Assembly: GCA_963812885.1 (NCBI GenBank)
Contig: CAWEWZ010000010.1
Location: 6,993-70,992, forward strand
DNA length: 64,000 bases
DNA from: Bog-756 sp963812885
GTDB taxonomy: Bacteria; Actinomycetota; Acidimicrobiia; Acidimicrobiales; RAAP-2
Direction: 5' to 3'
Below the pieces are notes generated by a model, which saw nothing but the letters and a program-made list of their open reading frames with translations, was not told the DNA's origin and ran no database searches. The position numbers were made by a program, and so were the translations under genes. Positions 7,000 to 16,794 of this stretch are shown piece by piece; positions within the stretch are counted from its first letter, which is position 1, and each line of letters starts with the position of its first letter.

Positions 7000-8629
7000 C
7001 CGCTGACCGTCACTTCACCGGCGTCGCCGTCGACCCGCACGATGGTGCCGTCGGGGATGCGGTCGGTCGCGTCACGGGTTCCCACCACACCGGGAATGCC
7101 GTACTCACGGGCCACGATGGCCGAATGGGAGAGCAGGCCCCCGCTGTCGGTCACGATGGCCCCCAGGAGCGGGAGCAGGATGTTGAAGGCCTCGGTCGTC
7201 GACTCCGTCACCAGCACGTCTCCCTCGACGATGCGGTCGAACTCGGTCGGACCCGAGACCCGCCGCGCCGGTCCCTCGTAGACGCCACCGCTGGCCGCCA
7301 GACCGCGGAGGAGGTTCTCCTCGTGGGGCGCCTCCGAGCTCCCGAACAGCGCTCCCATGGCGATTCCGGTGGCCCGCATGACCCGTCCGGCGCCGGGAGG
7401 CAGACCCGACGGGTCCGGAGGCGGGGTCGGTGCCGGCCCCAGCACCGGCGGGTGCATCCTTGGCGCTGTACGAGGTCCGGTAGCCGAGCCGCTCGGCCAG
7501 CTCATCCGAGGACGGCCCGCCGGCGTCGGACAGCAGCGAGCACATCTCGTCGAAGCCGGCGTCGATCAGGTACTCGGGGTCGGCCAACTTCCCCCGTTCG
7601 GCCAGCCGTCGACCGGCGGCCAGGCACGGCCCGCCGCATGATCCCCGACGCCCAGATGTCGCTGAAGACACCCCGCTCGTCGCGGATCCGGTACATCAGC
7701 CGGGCTTCGGCGAGGAGCTCGTCGAATGAGGCCCGGTGCTCCTCGGGCACCTGGTCGCGGATCTCGACGATGCGGCTGTCCACGTCGGCTGAACCGTCGG
7801 ACCTCCCGGCGACGGACAGGCGGATGGCCCGGAGCAGTGCGTCCGGCAACTCCAGGGCATAGCGGCCCGAGATGTCGAAGCCGTCGAGGAGCCGGTAGCC
7901 GACCAGATCCAGATACTCGTTCAACCGCTGGCTGACCTCATTGTCGAGGGCCCGCAACTGATCGAGCACCTCGGCGGGATCGCCGTCCGAATCGAGTATC
8001 CGGCGGGCATCGGCATCCCCTGCGAAGGCGGCGATCAGCCCTTCGAGCTGTGCCGAAGCCCCGGCCGACACCGGTGCCGCCCCCTGCATCATGCTCAACA
8101 CCTCCGCCGGGGGAACGCCGGTCCACTCCCCGAGATGGGCCAGGAGGTCGCCCACACAGATCATCGCCGCCCCGGTGAACCGCATGTGCTGGTAGATCAT
8201 CTGGGAGTGGTGGTCGCGGCAGTTGATCAGATAGACGACCATGTCGGCGTCGGAGAGCCCGTCGGGATCGACGGCCTGCAGCTCCCGGTGGGTCTTGACG
8301 GCCGCCGGCTTGGCCACCTCGTCCCACTCGCGGAGCTGATCCCGCCACACCTTCCCCGCCCACACCTCATCGGCCCGCTGGAACCGCACCGGAACCTGGT
8401 CGTCGGCGACGATGACCGGCTGGCTGTAGGCGATCCCATTGACGTAGGCCATCTGGATGGTCTCGAGCAGCATGCCGTAGTAGGCGGTGAACTCGGCGAC
8501 GCCACGCCGGAAGGGCTCGGGGTGCATCTCCGCCCAGTACCGGGTGGCCGGCCGGGGAAAGTGAACGGGATCCTGCGCCCAGGTCCCCGGTCCCGGGGGG
8601 TCGAACCGAGCTTGCGAGGGTGTCGCCAT
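6996..8629 (-). CDS. PEP-utilising enzyme subunit with swivelling phosphohistidine domain, two frameshifts
   Basis: Starts at ATG 8629 (MATPSQARFDPPGPG). Residues 1-330 are a helical domain of the kind found in the central part of rifampicin phosphotransferase-like and phenylphosphate-synthase-like proteins (HFPRPATRYWAEMHPEPF near the start). The C-terminus is the mobile His domain: TDSGGLLSHSAIVAREYG, with the phospho-accepting His, then IPGVVGTRDAT. Two breaks, each equal to one extra base, occur near 7622-7634 (after IMRRA, resuming CLAAGRRLAERGK) and near 7450-7470 (after YRTSYSAKD, resuming PPVLGPAPTPPP). No C-terminal PEP/pyruvate barrel is present. With the adjacent ATP-grasp gene this forms a two-subunit dikinase that transfers phosphate from ATP via His to an unknown acceptor. 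Confidence 0.82.
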
Positions 8630-8696
8630 GGAGAGGCCCCTTCCGTCGTCATTGTCGCCGCCGTTCGGCGTCGGCCAGTTTCACCGCAATGACCGG

Positions 8697-10164
8697 TCAC
8701 GGCAAGTGTGACGCGTGCTCGTCCCCGAAACCTGCCCGCCGCGGCCGCGGCTCAGGAATCGGCGGCTGGGGAGGCGGCGGCCACGGTGTCGTCGGCCGTG
8801 GTCCCCGGCGGCCCTCGCCGGGGGTGTGACCCTTGGCCCATTGGAGGGCGACCTCGTAGACGAGCAGCAGCGCGCCGATGATCAGGAAGCTCCACCAGGA
8901 GATGCTGACGATGAGCAGGAGGATGGCGGCGACGACGGCACCGACCAGTTGGAGGCCGTCAGCATGCGAGCCCACCCAGGCCAGGGACCGGGTCCGTCGC
9001 TCGCCGCTCACCGCCCCCACCGCCAGGCGCCAACCCCGGGCCACGAACCGGCGCAGGGCCACGGCCCAGGGGTAGGGACCGGTCAGGAGGGCCACCACCA
9101 GGATGACGAGGGCGATGCCGAGGAGCCAGGCGGTCAGGACGAAGAAGCCGTGCATGAGGTCGGTCCAGGACGGTCCGCGCCACCTCGTGGTTGTTGGCGT
9201 CGTTGGCCAGAGCATTCTGCTCGTGGATGACCACACGTCGCAGCACGATCAGCAGCAGCGAGGTGCCGACCAGGAATTGGACCAGGGTCCGGCGCCGGGA
9301 GACCGACAGCCAGAGGGTGAAGGCGATCAGCGCCAGGGTGAGCAGCGGCAGGAGGACGGCTCAGCCGGTCGAAGGCCTTGACACCACGCTGGGCGACGGC
9401 CAGGTTTTTCGACCGCACCAGGGTGATCTGGCCGTAGTTGGAGGGCAGCTTCACGCCGAGCGCCTTGGAGAGCCTGTCGATGGCCTGCTTGGGGGGCTCG
9501 GCCGACGTGATGGTCGGCAAGGTGACCTTCCGTGCCGGTGAGGTTCGAGGCCAGACCGGACACCGAACCGAGGGCGTTGTTGATCACCGGAACGGTGTTG
9601 AGGACGATGTAGCCCTTGGCCGTGGAGACGGTCGGCGTCTGCTTGCCCCGCAGCACGTCGACGACCGTCTGGTGGGTATTGGTGAGCGGTATGGATCCAG
9701 ACGGTCTGGAACCGCTCCGATCCGAGGACCTTGGCCACCTGGTCGGACACGTAGCCCTCGGTCGCATTGGTGATCGGGCCGGCGGCGAAGCTGACCCTCG
9801 GAGGGAGGGCCTCACGCAGCCGGGCCTGGAGGTGCAGCTCGTCGAACAGCTGGTCGGTGGCCCGGACGGCAACCGCCGAGTCCACCCCCGGGAGCTGAAA
9901 GACCGGGCCGACGGTGCCCACGAACGTCTCGGTGTTGAGGATGGTCCGGTGGGTCCACACCACGGTGGTGGACAGCACCACCAGGAGGCAGGACAGGGCG
10001 ACCAGGACGCCGACGATCCCGCGGCGCAACCGTCGCTTCCGGGGAGCCGTGAGCTCCTCGACCTCGTGAGCCAGCGCGTCCCGCTCGGCCCGCAGTCGCT
10101 CGACCTCCGCGGCGGTCGGATCGTCGATGGGTGCGGGTCCGGCACCGGGGTCGGTATCGCTCAT
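8697..10164 (-). CDS. Integral membrane protein with N-terminal coiled coil, broken by four frameshifts
   Basis: From ATG 10164: acidic N-terminus, a coiled coil (AAEVERLRAERDALAHEVEEL, about residues 18-38), then a TM helix (GIVGVLVALSCLLVVLS). A large exported loop follows (FVGTVGPVFQLPGVDSAVAV ... VWI), then pieces in successive frames: LTNTHQTVVDVLRGK to ASNLTGTE; VTLPTITSAEPPKQAI to KAFDRLS; AVLLPLLTLALIAFTLWLSV to HEQNALAND; and SWTDLMHGFFVLTAWLLG to the end at 8697. Breaks lie near 9690, 9535, 9360 and 9180, each one extra base. Four TM helices cluster in the C-terminal half, followed by a Pro-rich tail. The pieces join into one sensible membrane protein; sequence errors are the best explanation, decay the alternative. 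Function unknown. Confidence 0.65.
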
Positions 10165-10289
10165 TCGGCTCCGACCCTACGCCACTCGGGAACCACAATC
10201 GATGGACCTCGGGGCGCCGGGCCGATCCGGGGCCGCGGCAAACAGCGGCGGTGCCGGCCCCGCTGGCCACCGACCGGGTCAGTCCGTGG

Positions 10290-12212
10290 TCACACCTCGT
10301 TGATCCGCTTGGCCAGGGCGGCGAACCGGATCCGGGTGGCGTGGTCCAGCAACGGCATCAATTCGGATTGGCTCCGGAGCAGCTCCCTCGCCGGCCGGAA
10401 CCGGTCGAGCCTGCCGTTGGCGATCCGTCGGGTGGCGAACAGGAGGTCGAGTCGTCTGGTGATGCGGGCGAAGTCGAGGGACAGATCGTCCACTCCGATC
10501 GGTGCTTCCATCAGATCCTGGGCGTAGGCCCGGTTGACGAGCTGCAGATAGAAGTCGGGCTCGAAGAGATCTTCGATGTCGGCGTCGGGTATGCCGGTGA
10601 TCTCGGAGAGGATCACCAATGATCCGTTCCTCAATTGTTCGTTCTCGACGAGTCGCCGCACCGGCCCACTGTCCCGGGTGCGGGCGTCGACCAGGACGGC
10701 CAGCTTCGACGAATTGGGCGCGGCCAGCGCCAGGAACGTACACAGTGTTCCGGCTCCTCCCACCGGCACGCGCACCCAGTCGTTGTCGATGGTCGGCATC
10801 CCCCGCTCGTACAGGTCGGCATTGAGCAGGTCCAAGAAGATGAGATCGCTGGGATTCTCGACCAGCAGTGTCTTCTCGTCACTGAACAGCTCCTGGCCGA
10901 GGGTGTAGCCGAGGGCGGCCCGCAGCGGGAACACCGTCTCCTCGTCGACACCGAACACGTCGGCGGAGATCTTGGTGCCCTCGTCGGTGACGTCCATGAC
11001 CGTGCGGGCCCGATCCAGGCGCTCCGGATCGATCATGAAGGGCGAGTGGGTCGTGTAGAGGACCTGATGCTCGGGCGCCAACCGGTCCTCCATGAAGCGC
11101 AGGAGGTCGCGCTGGGCCGTGGCGTGCAGGGCGAGGGCAGGTTCGTCGAGGAGGAGGATCAGATCGCCATCCTTGGCCGCCTCCAGTTCGGAGAAGTAGG
11201 CCAGGAACGAGAAGAACCAGACGAAGCCCCTCGACCGTTCGTCGAAGGGAACGGTGACCCGGTGGCGGTGGTTGGCCACCCGGACGTGGAAGATCGGCCC
11301 CCGGTCGAGGGGAGGCTCGGCTCCCGGCTCGGGGGCGGTGACCTTGAGGTCGACGGACAGGTCGTTGTTCTGGGACCAGTACCGGAAGATCTCGTCGCTG
11401 ATGCTGTTGGCGGCGTTCTCGAGCTCCCGGATCAGCCGCTCGTGATTGCTCTCGTCGTCGAAGTCCTCCGGGTTGCCCCGGATGAGGGACAGCAGGGCCA
11501 GGAGGGAGCGGGTCCCGCGATCGATTTCGCCGCCCTGGTCGCGGCTCTCGATGAGTTCGGGGATCGAGACCTTGCCGGGCATGGTGCTGTAGTCGTCGAA
11601 GTACACGAATTTCGGCATCATGGCTCGCAGGTGGGCCTCGATGAGATGGACGGACACCGACTGGGACGGCCAGGCCCTGATGCGATCGAGGAGCGCCGTC
11701 GAGCGGGAGTTCGGGTCGGGGAGGGCGGCGAGGATCTCGATCAGCTGACGGAGCGAGGACGCCGCCCGGACCTCGGCGGTGGCCTCGGGCGGCAGATCGA
11801 GGTCCGCGGTGAGGTGCCGGACGGTGACCGCCTCGTCGATCTTGAGGTTCTCGAAGGTGAGACCGGTGGAGCGGTAGCCCCTCCACACCTGAAACGTGCG
11901 ACTGGTCAGCGCGTCGGCGCCGAGGTCCGACTCGATGACCTCGAGCTCTTCGTCGGCCAGCTCGAACTCGGCCGTGCACACCCGGATGGCGTCGTCGGAT
12001 TCCTTGCGCTTGCGGGTCAGCCGGCTGGGAAAGTCCAGGATCTCCAGGTACTCGGCCGGCTCGATGGGGTTGAGCTTGAACAGGGCTTGCAGAAAGGCGG
12101 TCTTCCCGGATTCGTTCTTCCCGACCAGGGACGTGATCTCGGGCTCCACCTCGATCCAGCCCGAATCCTCGATGCTGCGGTAGTTCTCGATCCTGACCCT
12201 GCTCAACCTCAT
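10290..12212 (-). CDS. OLD-family ATP-dependent endonuclease-like protein (AAA ATPase plus Toprim)
   Basis: 640 residues. The N-terminal ABC/SMC-type ATPase starts MRLSRVRIENYRSIED with Walker A GKNESGKT (31-38), and Walker B LILLLDEPA with a downstream THSPF switch His. The C-terminal third carries Toprim-like blocks: LLVENPSDL (Glu), VLVDARTRDSG (Asp) and PDADIEDLFEP. This is the domain order of OLD (overcoming lysogenisation defect) family nucleases, including Gabija GajA. No UvrD-like GajB or other defence gene is next to it, so it is a single-gene OLD. Likely role: nucleotide-controlled DNA cleavage in phage defence or repair. Frame intact; ATG 12212. Confidence 0.85.
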   Translation of the reverse strand: MRLSRVRIENYRSIEDSGWIEVEPEITSLVGKNESGKTAFLQALFKLNPIEPAEYLEILDFPSRLTRKRKESDDAIRVCTAEFELADEELEVIESDLGADALTSRTFQVWRGYRSTGLTFENLKIDEAVTVRHLTADLDLPPEATAEVRAASSLRQLIEILAALPDPNSRSTALLDRIRAWPSQSVSVHLIEAHLRAMMPKFVYFDDYSTMPGKVSIPELIESRDQGGEIDRGTRSLLALLSLIRGNPEDFDDESNHERLIRELENAANSISDEIFRYWSQNNDLSVDLKVTAPEPGAEPPLDRGPIFHVRVANHRHRVTVPFDERSRGFVWFFSFLAYFSELEAAKDGDLILLLDEPALALHATAQRDLLRFMEDRLAPEHQVLYTTHSPFMIDPERLDRARTVMDVTDEGTKISADVFGVDEETVFPLRAALGYTLGQELFSDEKTLLVENPSDLIFLDLLNADLYERGMPTIDNDWVRVPVGGAGTLCTFLALAAPNSSKLAVLVDARTRDSGPVRRLVENEQLRNGSLVILSEITGIPDADIEDLFEPDFYLQLVNRAYAQDLMEAPIGVDDLSLDFARITRRLDLLFATRRIANGRLDRFRPARELLRSQSELMPLLDHATRIRFAALAKRINEV

Positions 12213-12394
12213 CCGGCCCTCCTGCCCGAAGCCACTCCAGCCCTCTACTCATCGGTCCGATCGGGACGGTTCTTGACTCCCGGTGGTGAGAAGGGCGGTC
12301 AACGCCTGGCAGCTGGGTGTTTCCGGACCGACACGGAGGCTCGGGCTCCGCCCGGGAGGGGAGGGAGCCGCCCGCCGGGCCCCGGCCCGGCAGC

Positions 12395-12712
12395 TCAGAC
12401 GTCGGTGACCGACGTCTCGGTGATGCCGAGGGCCCGGAGGGTTCGTCCGAGGCCCAGAAATGCGCTGAGGCAGATGGTGAGGTCGAGGATCTCCGGATCG
12501 GAGAAGCATTGCCGGAGCCGGACGAAGAAGGCGTCGTCGATACTCTGATGATCGGTGGCGAAACGCTCGGCGTACTCCACCGCCAACTGCTCCTCGGGAC
12601 TGAGGCCGGCATCGTCGTCGTGCCCACCGACCCGGCCGTAGAAGTCCTCGGTCAATCCCTGGGACTTGACGCTGGATGCTAGTCCCCGGCAGACGTTCCA
12701 GCATCCCGTGGC
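12395..12712 (-). pseudogene. Carboxymuconolactone decarboxylase (AhpD-like) family C-terminal fragment
   Basis: The last ~105 residues read CWNVCRGLASSVKSQG (Cys pair), LTEDFYGRV, LSPEEQLAVEYAERFATDHQS, DDAFFVRLRQCFSDPEIL and LTICLSAFLGLGRTLRAL. This is the C-terminal half of a CMD/AhpD-like protein. The frame stays open upstream, but the N-terminal ~60 residues are absent: the only nearby in-frame start (GTG 12772) would lie inside the divergent glycosidase gene and add no family sequence. It is therefore most likely a truncated remnant whose 5' part was lost at the junction with the GH1 gene. Confidence 0.65.
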
Positions 12713-12760
12713 AGTCGCCTTCCACCCCCGGGCGACGGTCCAGGGGATACAGTCACCGAC

Positions 12761-13969
12761 GTGAACCGACACGACATCTCCACCCCGGAGATCAGCTTCC
12801 CCGAGGGCTTCTTGTGGGGCACCGCCACCGCCGCCCACCAGATCGAGGGCGGCAACGTCAACAACGACTGGTGGGCCTGGGAGCACAACCCGGATTCCGG
12901 CTGCGCCGAGTCGAGTGCCGACGCCTGCAACTCGCTGTTCCGGTGGCCCGAGGACGTCGAACTGGTGGCGGCCATGGGCCTCGGTGCCTATCGGTTCTCC
13001 CTCGAATGGAGCCGGATCGAGCCCGCCGAAGGCGAATTCTCCATCGCCGCCCTTGACCACTACCGCCGCATCTGCGCCGCCTGTCTCGAGCAGGGGATCG
13101 CCCCGGTGGTGACCTTCCACCACTTCACCACCCCGACATGGCTCACGGCCCGGGGTGGGTGGGAGGCCCTGGACGCGCCCGACCTGTTCTCCCGCTTCGT
13201 GGCCCGGGTGGGGGCGCACTTCGGCGACCTCATCGGCTGGGCGTGCACGATCAACGAGATCAACCTCATCGGCGTCATGGGCTACGCCCTCGGGTCCTCG
13301 CCTCCCGGGGTGAAGGACGACTTCGTCCGTCACCTGGCCGTCAACGACGCCATGGTGCGGGCCCACCGCCAGGCGGTCGACGCCCTGCGTTCGGGACCGG
13401 GCGAGTTCCCGGTGGGCCTCACCCTGTCCATGGACGAGATGGTGGCCGACCCGGGGGGAGAGGAGGTGCTCGAAGCCGCCCAGGAGATCCTCGAGGACCG
13501 GTTCATGCGGGCCTGCGAGGGCGACGACTTCATCGGGGTCCAGTGCTATTCGCGGGTTCATTTCGGACCCGAGGGTCAGGCGCCCAACGAGCCCGGCGTG
13601 CCCCTCACCCAGATGGGATACGAGTACTGGCCGCAGGGGGTCGAGCACTGCGCCCGGCGGGCCGCGGCCATCGCCGGGGTGCCGGTGCTGTTGACGGAGA
13701 GCGGGATCGCCACCGACGACGACCGCGAGCGGATCGTCTACCTCGCCGAAGTGCTGCGCGGCGTCCGGCGCGCCCTCGATGACGGAGTGGACATCCGCGG
13801 CTACTTCGTGTGGAGCCTCCTCGACAACTTCGAGTGGTCACTCGGCTTCCGCCCCAAGTTCGGATTGCACAGCGTCGACCCGCGGACCTTCGACCGCCGG
13901 GCCAAGCCCAGCGCGGCGTGGTACGGAGCGGTGGCCCGAGCCAACGCCCTGGTGGCACCGCCGGACTGA
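12761..13969 (+). CDS. Glycoside hydrolase family 1 (beta-glucosidase-like)
   Basis: 402 residues, starting GTG 12761. GH1 signatures in order: SFPEGFLWGTATAAHQIEGG, FRFS-like YRFSLEWSRIEP, VTFHHFTTPTWL, the acid/base Glu in TINEIN, the nucleophile Glu in LLTESGIATDDD, and YFVWSLLDNFEWSLGF near the end. Cytosolic, no signal peptide. It hydrolyses beta-glycosides by a retaining mechanism; sugar specificity cannot be fixed, but its position just upstream of xylulokinase and xylose isomerase (22-base gap) suggests it feeds that pathway, for example from xylosides or short oligosaccharides. Confidence 0.92.
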   Translation: MNRHDISTPEISFPEGFLWGTATAAHQIEGGNVNNDWWAWEHNPDSGCAESSADACNSLFRWPEDVELVAAMGLGAYRFSLEWSRIEPAEGEFSIAALDHYRRICAACLEQGIAPVVTFHHFTTPTWLTARGGWEALDAPDLFSRFVARVGAHFGDLIGWACTINEINLIGVMGYALGSSPPGVKDDFVRHLAVNDAMVRAHRQAVDALRSGPGEFPVGLTLSMDEMVADPGGEEVLEAAQEILEDRFMRACEGDDFIGVQCYSRVHFGPEGQAPNEPGVPLTQMGYEYWPQGVEHCARRAAAIAGVPVLLTESGIATDDDRERIVYLAEVLRGVRRALDDGVDIRGYFVWSLLDNFEWSLGFRPKFGLHSVDPRTFDRRAKPSAAWYGAVARANALVAPPD

Positions 13970-13991
13970 GCTCCGCGGTAGCGTCGGCGCC

Positions 13992-15451
13992 ATGCCGCTC
14001 GTGGCGGGGGTCGATTCGTCCACGCAGTCGACCAAGGTGGAGTTCCGCGACCTGGCCACCGGACGGGTGGTCGGCTCGGGACGGGCCGGCCACGCCGCCA
14101 CCACGCCACCCCGGAGCGAACAGGCACCCGAGAGCTGGTGGGCCGCCCTGGTCGCCGCCATGGCCGAGGCCCTCGTCTCCGCCGGCGGGAAGGTCCGACC
14201 GACCGATGTGGTGGCGGTGAGCGTGGCCGCCCAGCAGCACGGGATGGTCGTCCTCGACGATGACGGGGCGACACTCCGTCCGGCCAAGCTGTGGAACGAC
14301 ACGGAATCGGCCGAGGATGCCGACCGGCTCGTGGCCCGGCTGGGTGCCGACCGGTGGGCCGATGGCTGTGGCAGCGTGCCCGTGGCCGCCTTCACCATCG
14401 CCAAGCTCGCCTGGCTGGCCCGATGCGAACCCGATGTCGCCGGCCGGATCGGCCACCTGCTCCTGCCCCACGACTGGCTGACCTTCCGCCTGACCGGACG
14501 GTTCGTCACCGACCGGGGCGATGCCTCCGGAACCGGCTACTGGTCCCCGACCGAGGGCACCTACCGGCTCGACCTCCTCGAACTGGCCGGTACCGGGGTG
14601 GACTGGTCGGGCGCCCTGCCCACCGTGCTCGGTCCGTGGGAAGAGGCCGGCACCCTCATCGCGCCGGCGGCGGCCGAGCTCGGATTGCCGGCCGGCACGC
14701 CGGTGGCCGCCGGTACCGGGGACAACATGGCCGGAGCCCTCGGCGTCGCCCTGCGTCCCGGCGAGGTCGCCGTGTCGATCGGCACGTCGGGGACGGTGTT
14801 CGCCACCAGTGAGCGGCCGGTCCGGGATCCGACCGGCGCCGTCGCCGGCTTTGCCGACGCCACCGGCCACTACCTTCCCCTGGTGTGCACGCTCAACGCG
14901 GCACTGGTCACCGAGGCCGTGGGCAGGCTGCTCGCCGTCGACCACCCGGGTCTCGACGATCTGGCCCTGGCCGCGCCCTCCGGCAGCGGTGGTCTGGTCC
15001 TGGTGCCCTACCTGGCCGGTGAACGGACCCCCAACCGGCCCGATGCCACCGGATCGCTGCTGGGCATCCGGCCCGACGTCTCCCGCCAGCAGCTGGCCCG
15101 GGCCGCCTTCGAAGGTGTGGTGTGCAGCCTGCTCGAGGGGCTGGACGCCCTCGACGGGGCCGGCGTCCCCACCGACGTCGGACGGCTGGTCCTGCTCGGC
15201 GGCGGGGCCGGCTCGGCGGCGTACCGCCGGGTGCTGGCCACACTGTCCTGTCGACCGGTCACCGTCCCCACCGAGCGGAGAGATCGTCACCGCCGGGGCC
15301 GCCCTCCAAGCCGCCGTGCTGGTCACCGGATCCGATCCGGCGGCGGTGGCCGACGCCTGGGGCCTCGGCAGGGGCGAGGTGACTCCGCCGGAGTCCGGAG
15401 ACGGCCGCGTCCGAGGAGATCCGCCACCGATTCGCCGCCGCCCGGGGTTGA
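13992..15451 (+). CDS. xylB: Xylulokinase, two frameshifts
   Basis: Phosphorylates D-xylulose to xylulose 5-phosphate. From ATG 13992: phosphate-1 motif GVDSSTQSTK, the QQHGMV and LWNDTES blocks, catalytic Asp in GTGDNMAGALG, IGTSGTVF, and the adenosine motif LVLLGGGAGSAAYRRVLA. After VTVPTE (about 15282) the frame moves one base and continues with the expected EIVTAGAALQAAVL. A second one-base shift near 15380-15400 leads to SEEIRHRFAAARG and a stop at 15451, a normal family ending. Both are equivalent to single insertions. The gene lies between GH1 and xylA, all rightward. Confidence 0.9.
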
Positions 15452-15558
15452 GCCGGGCGGATCCGCCGTGTCGGATCGGATCTCGCCGGGCCGGCGTCGG
15501 TAGTGTCGTCGGCACCGCACCCGGTCGATCGATCCACCGTGTCGAAGGAGTCACCCCG

Positions 15559-16735
15559 ATGGCAGCAGCCTCTGAACCAACCCCCGAAGACCATTTCACC
15601 TTCGGCCTGTGGACCGTCGGAAATCCGGGCCGAGATCCGTTCGGGCACGAGACCCGGCCGCCTCTCGATGCCGTCGACGCCGTCCGCCGGCTGGCCGGCC
15701 TCGGTGCCTACGGGGTCAGCTTCCACGACAACGACCTGGTTCCCTGGGGTGCGTCGGCCTCCGAACGCGAGGCCATCGTCAAGCGTTTCCGGCAGGCGCT
15801 CGACGAGACCGGCCTCACGGTGCCCATGGCCACCACCAACCTGTTCTCCCGTCCCATCTTCAAGGAGGGGGCCTTCACCGCCAACGACCCCGCCGTGCGC
15901 CGGATGGCGGTGGCCAAGACGTTCGACGCCATCGATCTGGGCGCCGAGCTGGGGGCGACCACCTTCGTCATGTGGGGCGGCCGCGAGGGTGTCGAAGCCG
16001 ATGCCGCCAAGGACGTCCGCGGCGCCCTCGACCGATACGCCGAGGCCGTCAACCTCTGCTGCGCCTACGTGCGGGAGCGGCGTTACGACATGAGGTTCGC
16101 CCTCGAACCGAAGCCCAACGAGCCCCGGGGCGACATCCTGCTGCCCACTGTCGGCCACACGCTGGCCTTCATCAACGAGCTGGAGTGGCCCGACATGGTC
16201 GGCCTCAACCCGGAGTTCGCCCATGAGACGATGAGCGGGCTGTCCTTCTCCCACGCGGTGGCCCAGACCCTGTGGCACGACAAGCTCTTCCACATCGATC
16301 TCAACGCCCAGCGCATCGGGAAGTACGACCAGGACTTCCGGTTCGGCTCCGAGGGGATCCGCGACGCCTTCTACACGGTGATGGTGCTCGAGGACGCCGG
16401 GTGGGACGGGATGCGCCACTTCGACGCCCACCCCTACCGGACCGAGGACCCCGACGGTGTCTGGGACTTCGCCGCCGGCTGCATCCGGACCTACCTCATC
16501 CTGCGGGAGAAGGTGCGCCGCTTCCACGCCGATGCCGACATCGCCGAGGCGCTGACCGCTGCTCGGCGGTCGGACATCTCCGAGCCCACCTCCCCCGACG
16601 GGCACCGGTGCCGATGCCCTGGCCGCCCTCCGCTCGGCGGCCGCCGGCTACCCCGAGGAGTCGATGGCCACCGCCGGCTACGGGCACGAGCGCCTGGACC
16701 AGCTGGTCACCGAACTGCTCCTCGGGGTGCGATGA
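15559..16735 (+). CDS. xylA: Xylose isomerase, one frameshift
   Basis: Interconverts D-xylose and D-xylulose (metal-dependent TIM barrel; class I, actinomycete type, about 390 residues). Start ATG 15559 with GAAGGAG upstream. Seen: catalytic His in VSFHDNDLVPWG, TTFVMWGGREG, metal and substrate ligands in FALEPKPNEPRGD, GLNPEFAHETMSG and HIDLNAQ. After SDISEPTSP a run of five C (16592-16596) precedes a frame change; deleting one C restores PTGTGADALAALRSAAAG and GYGHERLDQLVTELLLGVR to a stop at 16735, the usual family C-terminus. With xylB it forms a complete xylose-to-xylulose-5-phosphate module; no transporter or XylR is nearby. Confidence 0.94.
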
Positions 16736-16794
16736 CCGGCGCTCGCCGTTGGCGGCACATCGGAGGCGTTCGGCGGGGCCGGTAAGGTGCCGGC

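Noticed and set aside
6996..8629. Rifampicin resistance phosphotransferase
   Set aside because: Domains are split over two genes in a different order and a cNMP domain is added; resemblance of the central domain does not establish the antibiotic as substrate.
10290..12212. Gabija defence system
   Set aside because: Only a GajA-like protein is present; no UvrD-like helicase gene is on either side.
10635..12548. 637-codon rightward ORF opposite the OLD nuclease
   Set aside because: Antisense shadow: the opposite strand has Walker and Toprim motifs, this one has only low-complexity Gly/Val/Glu sequence.
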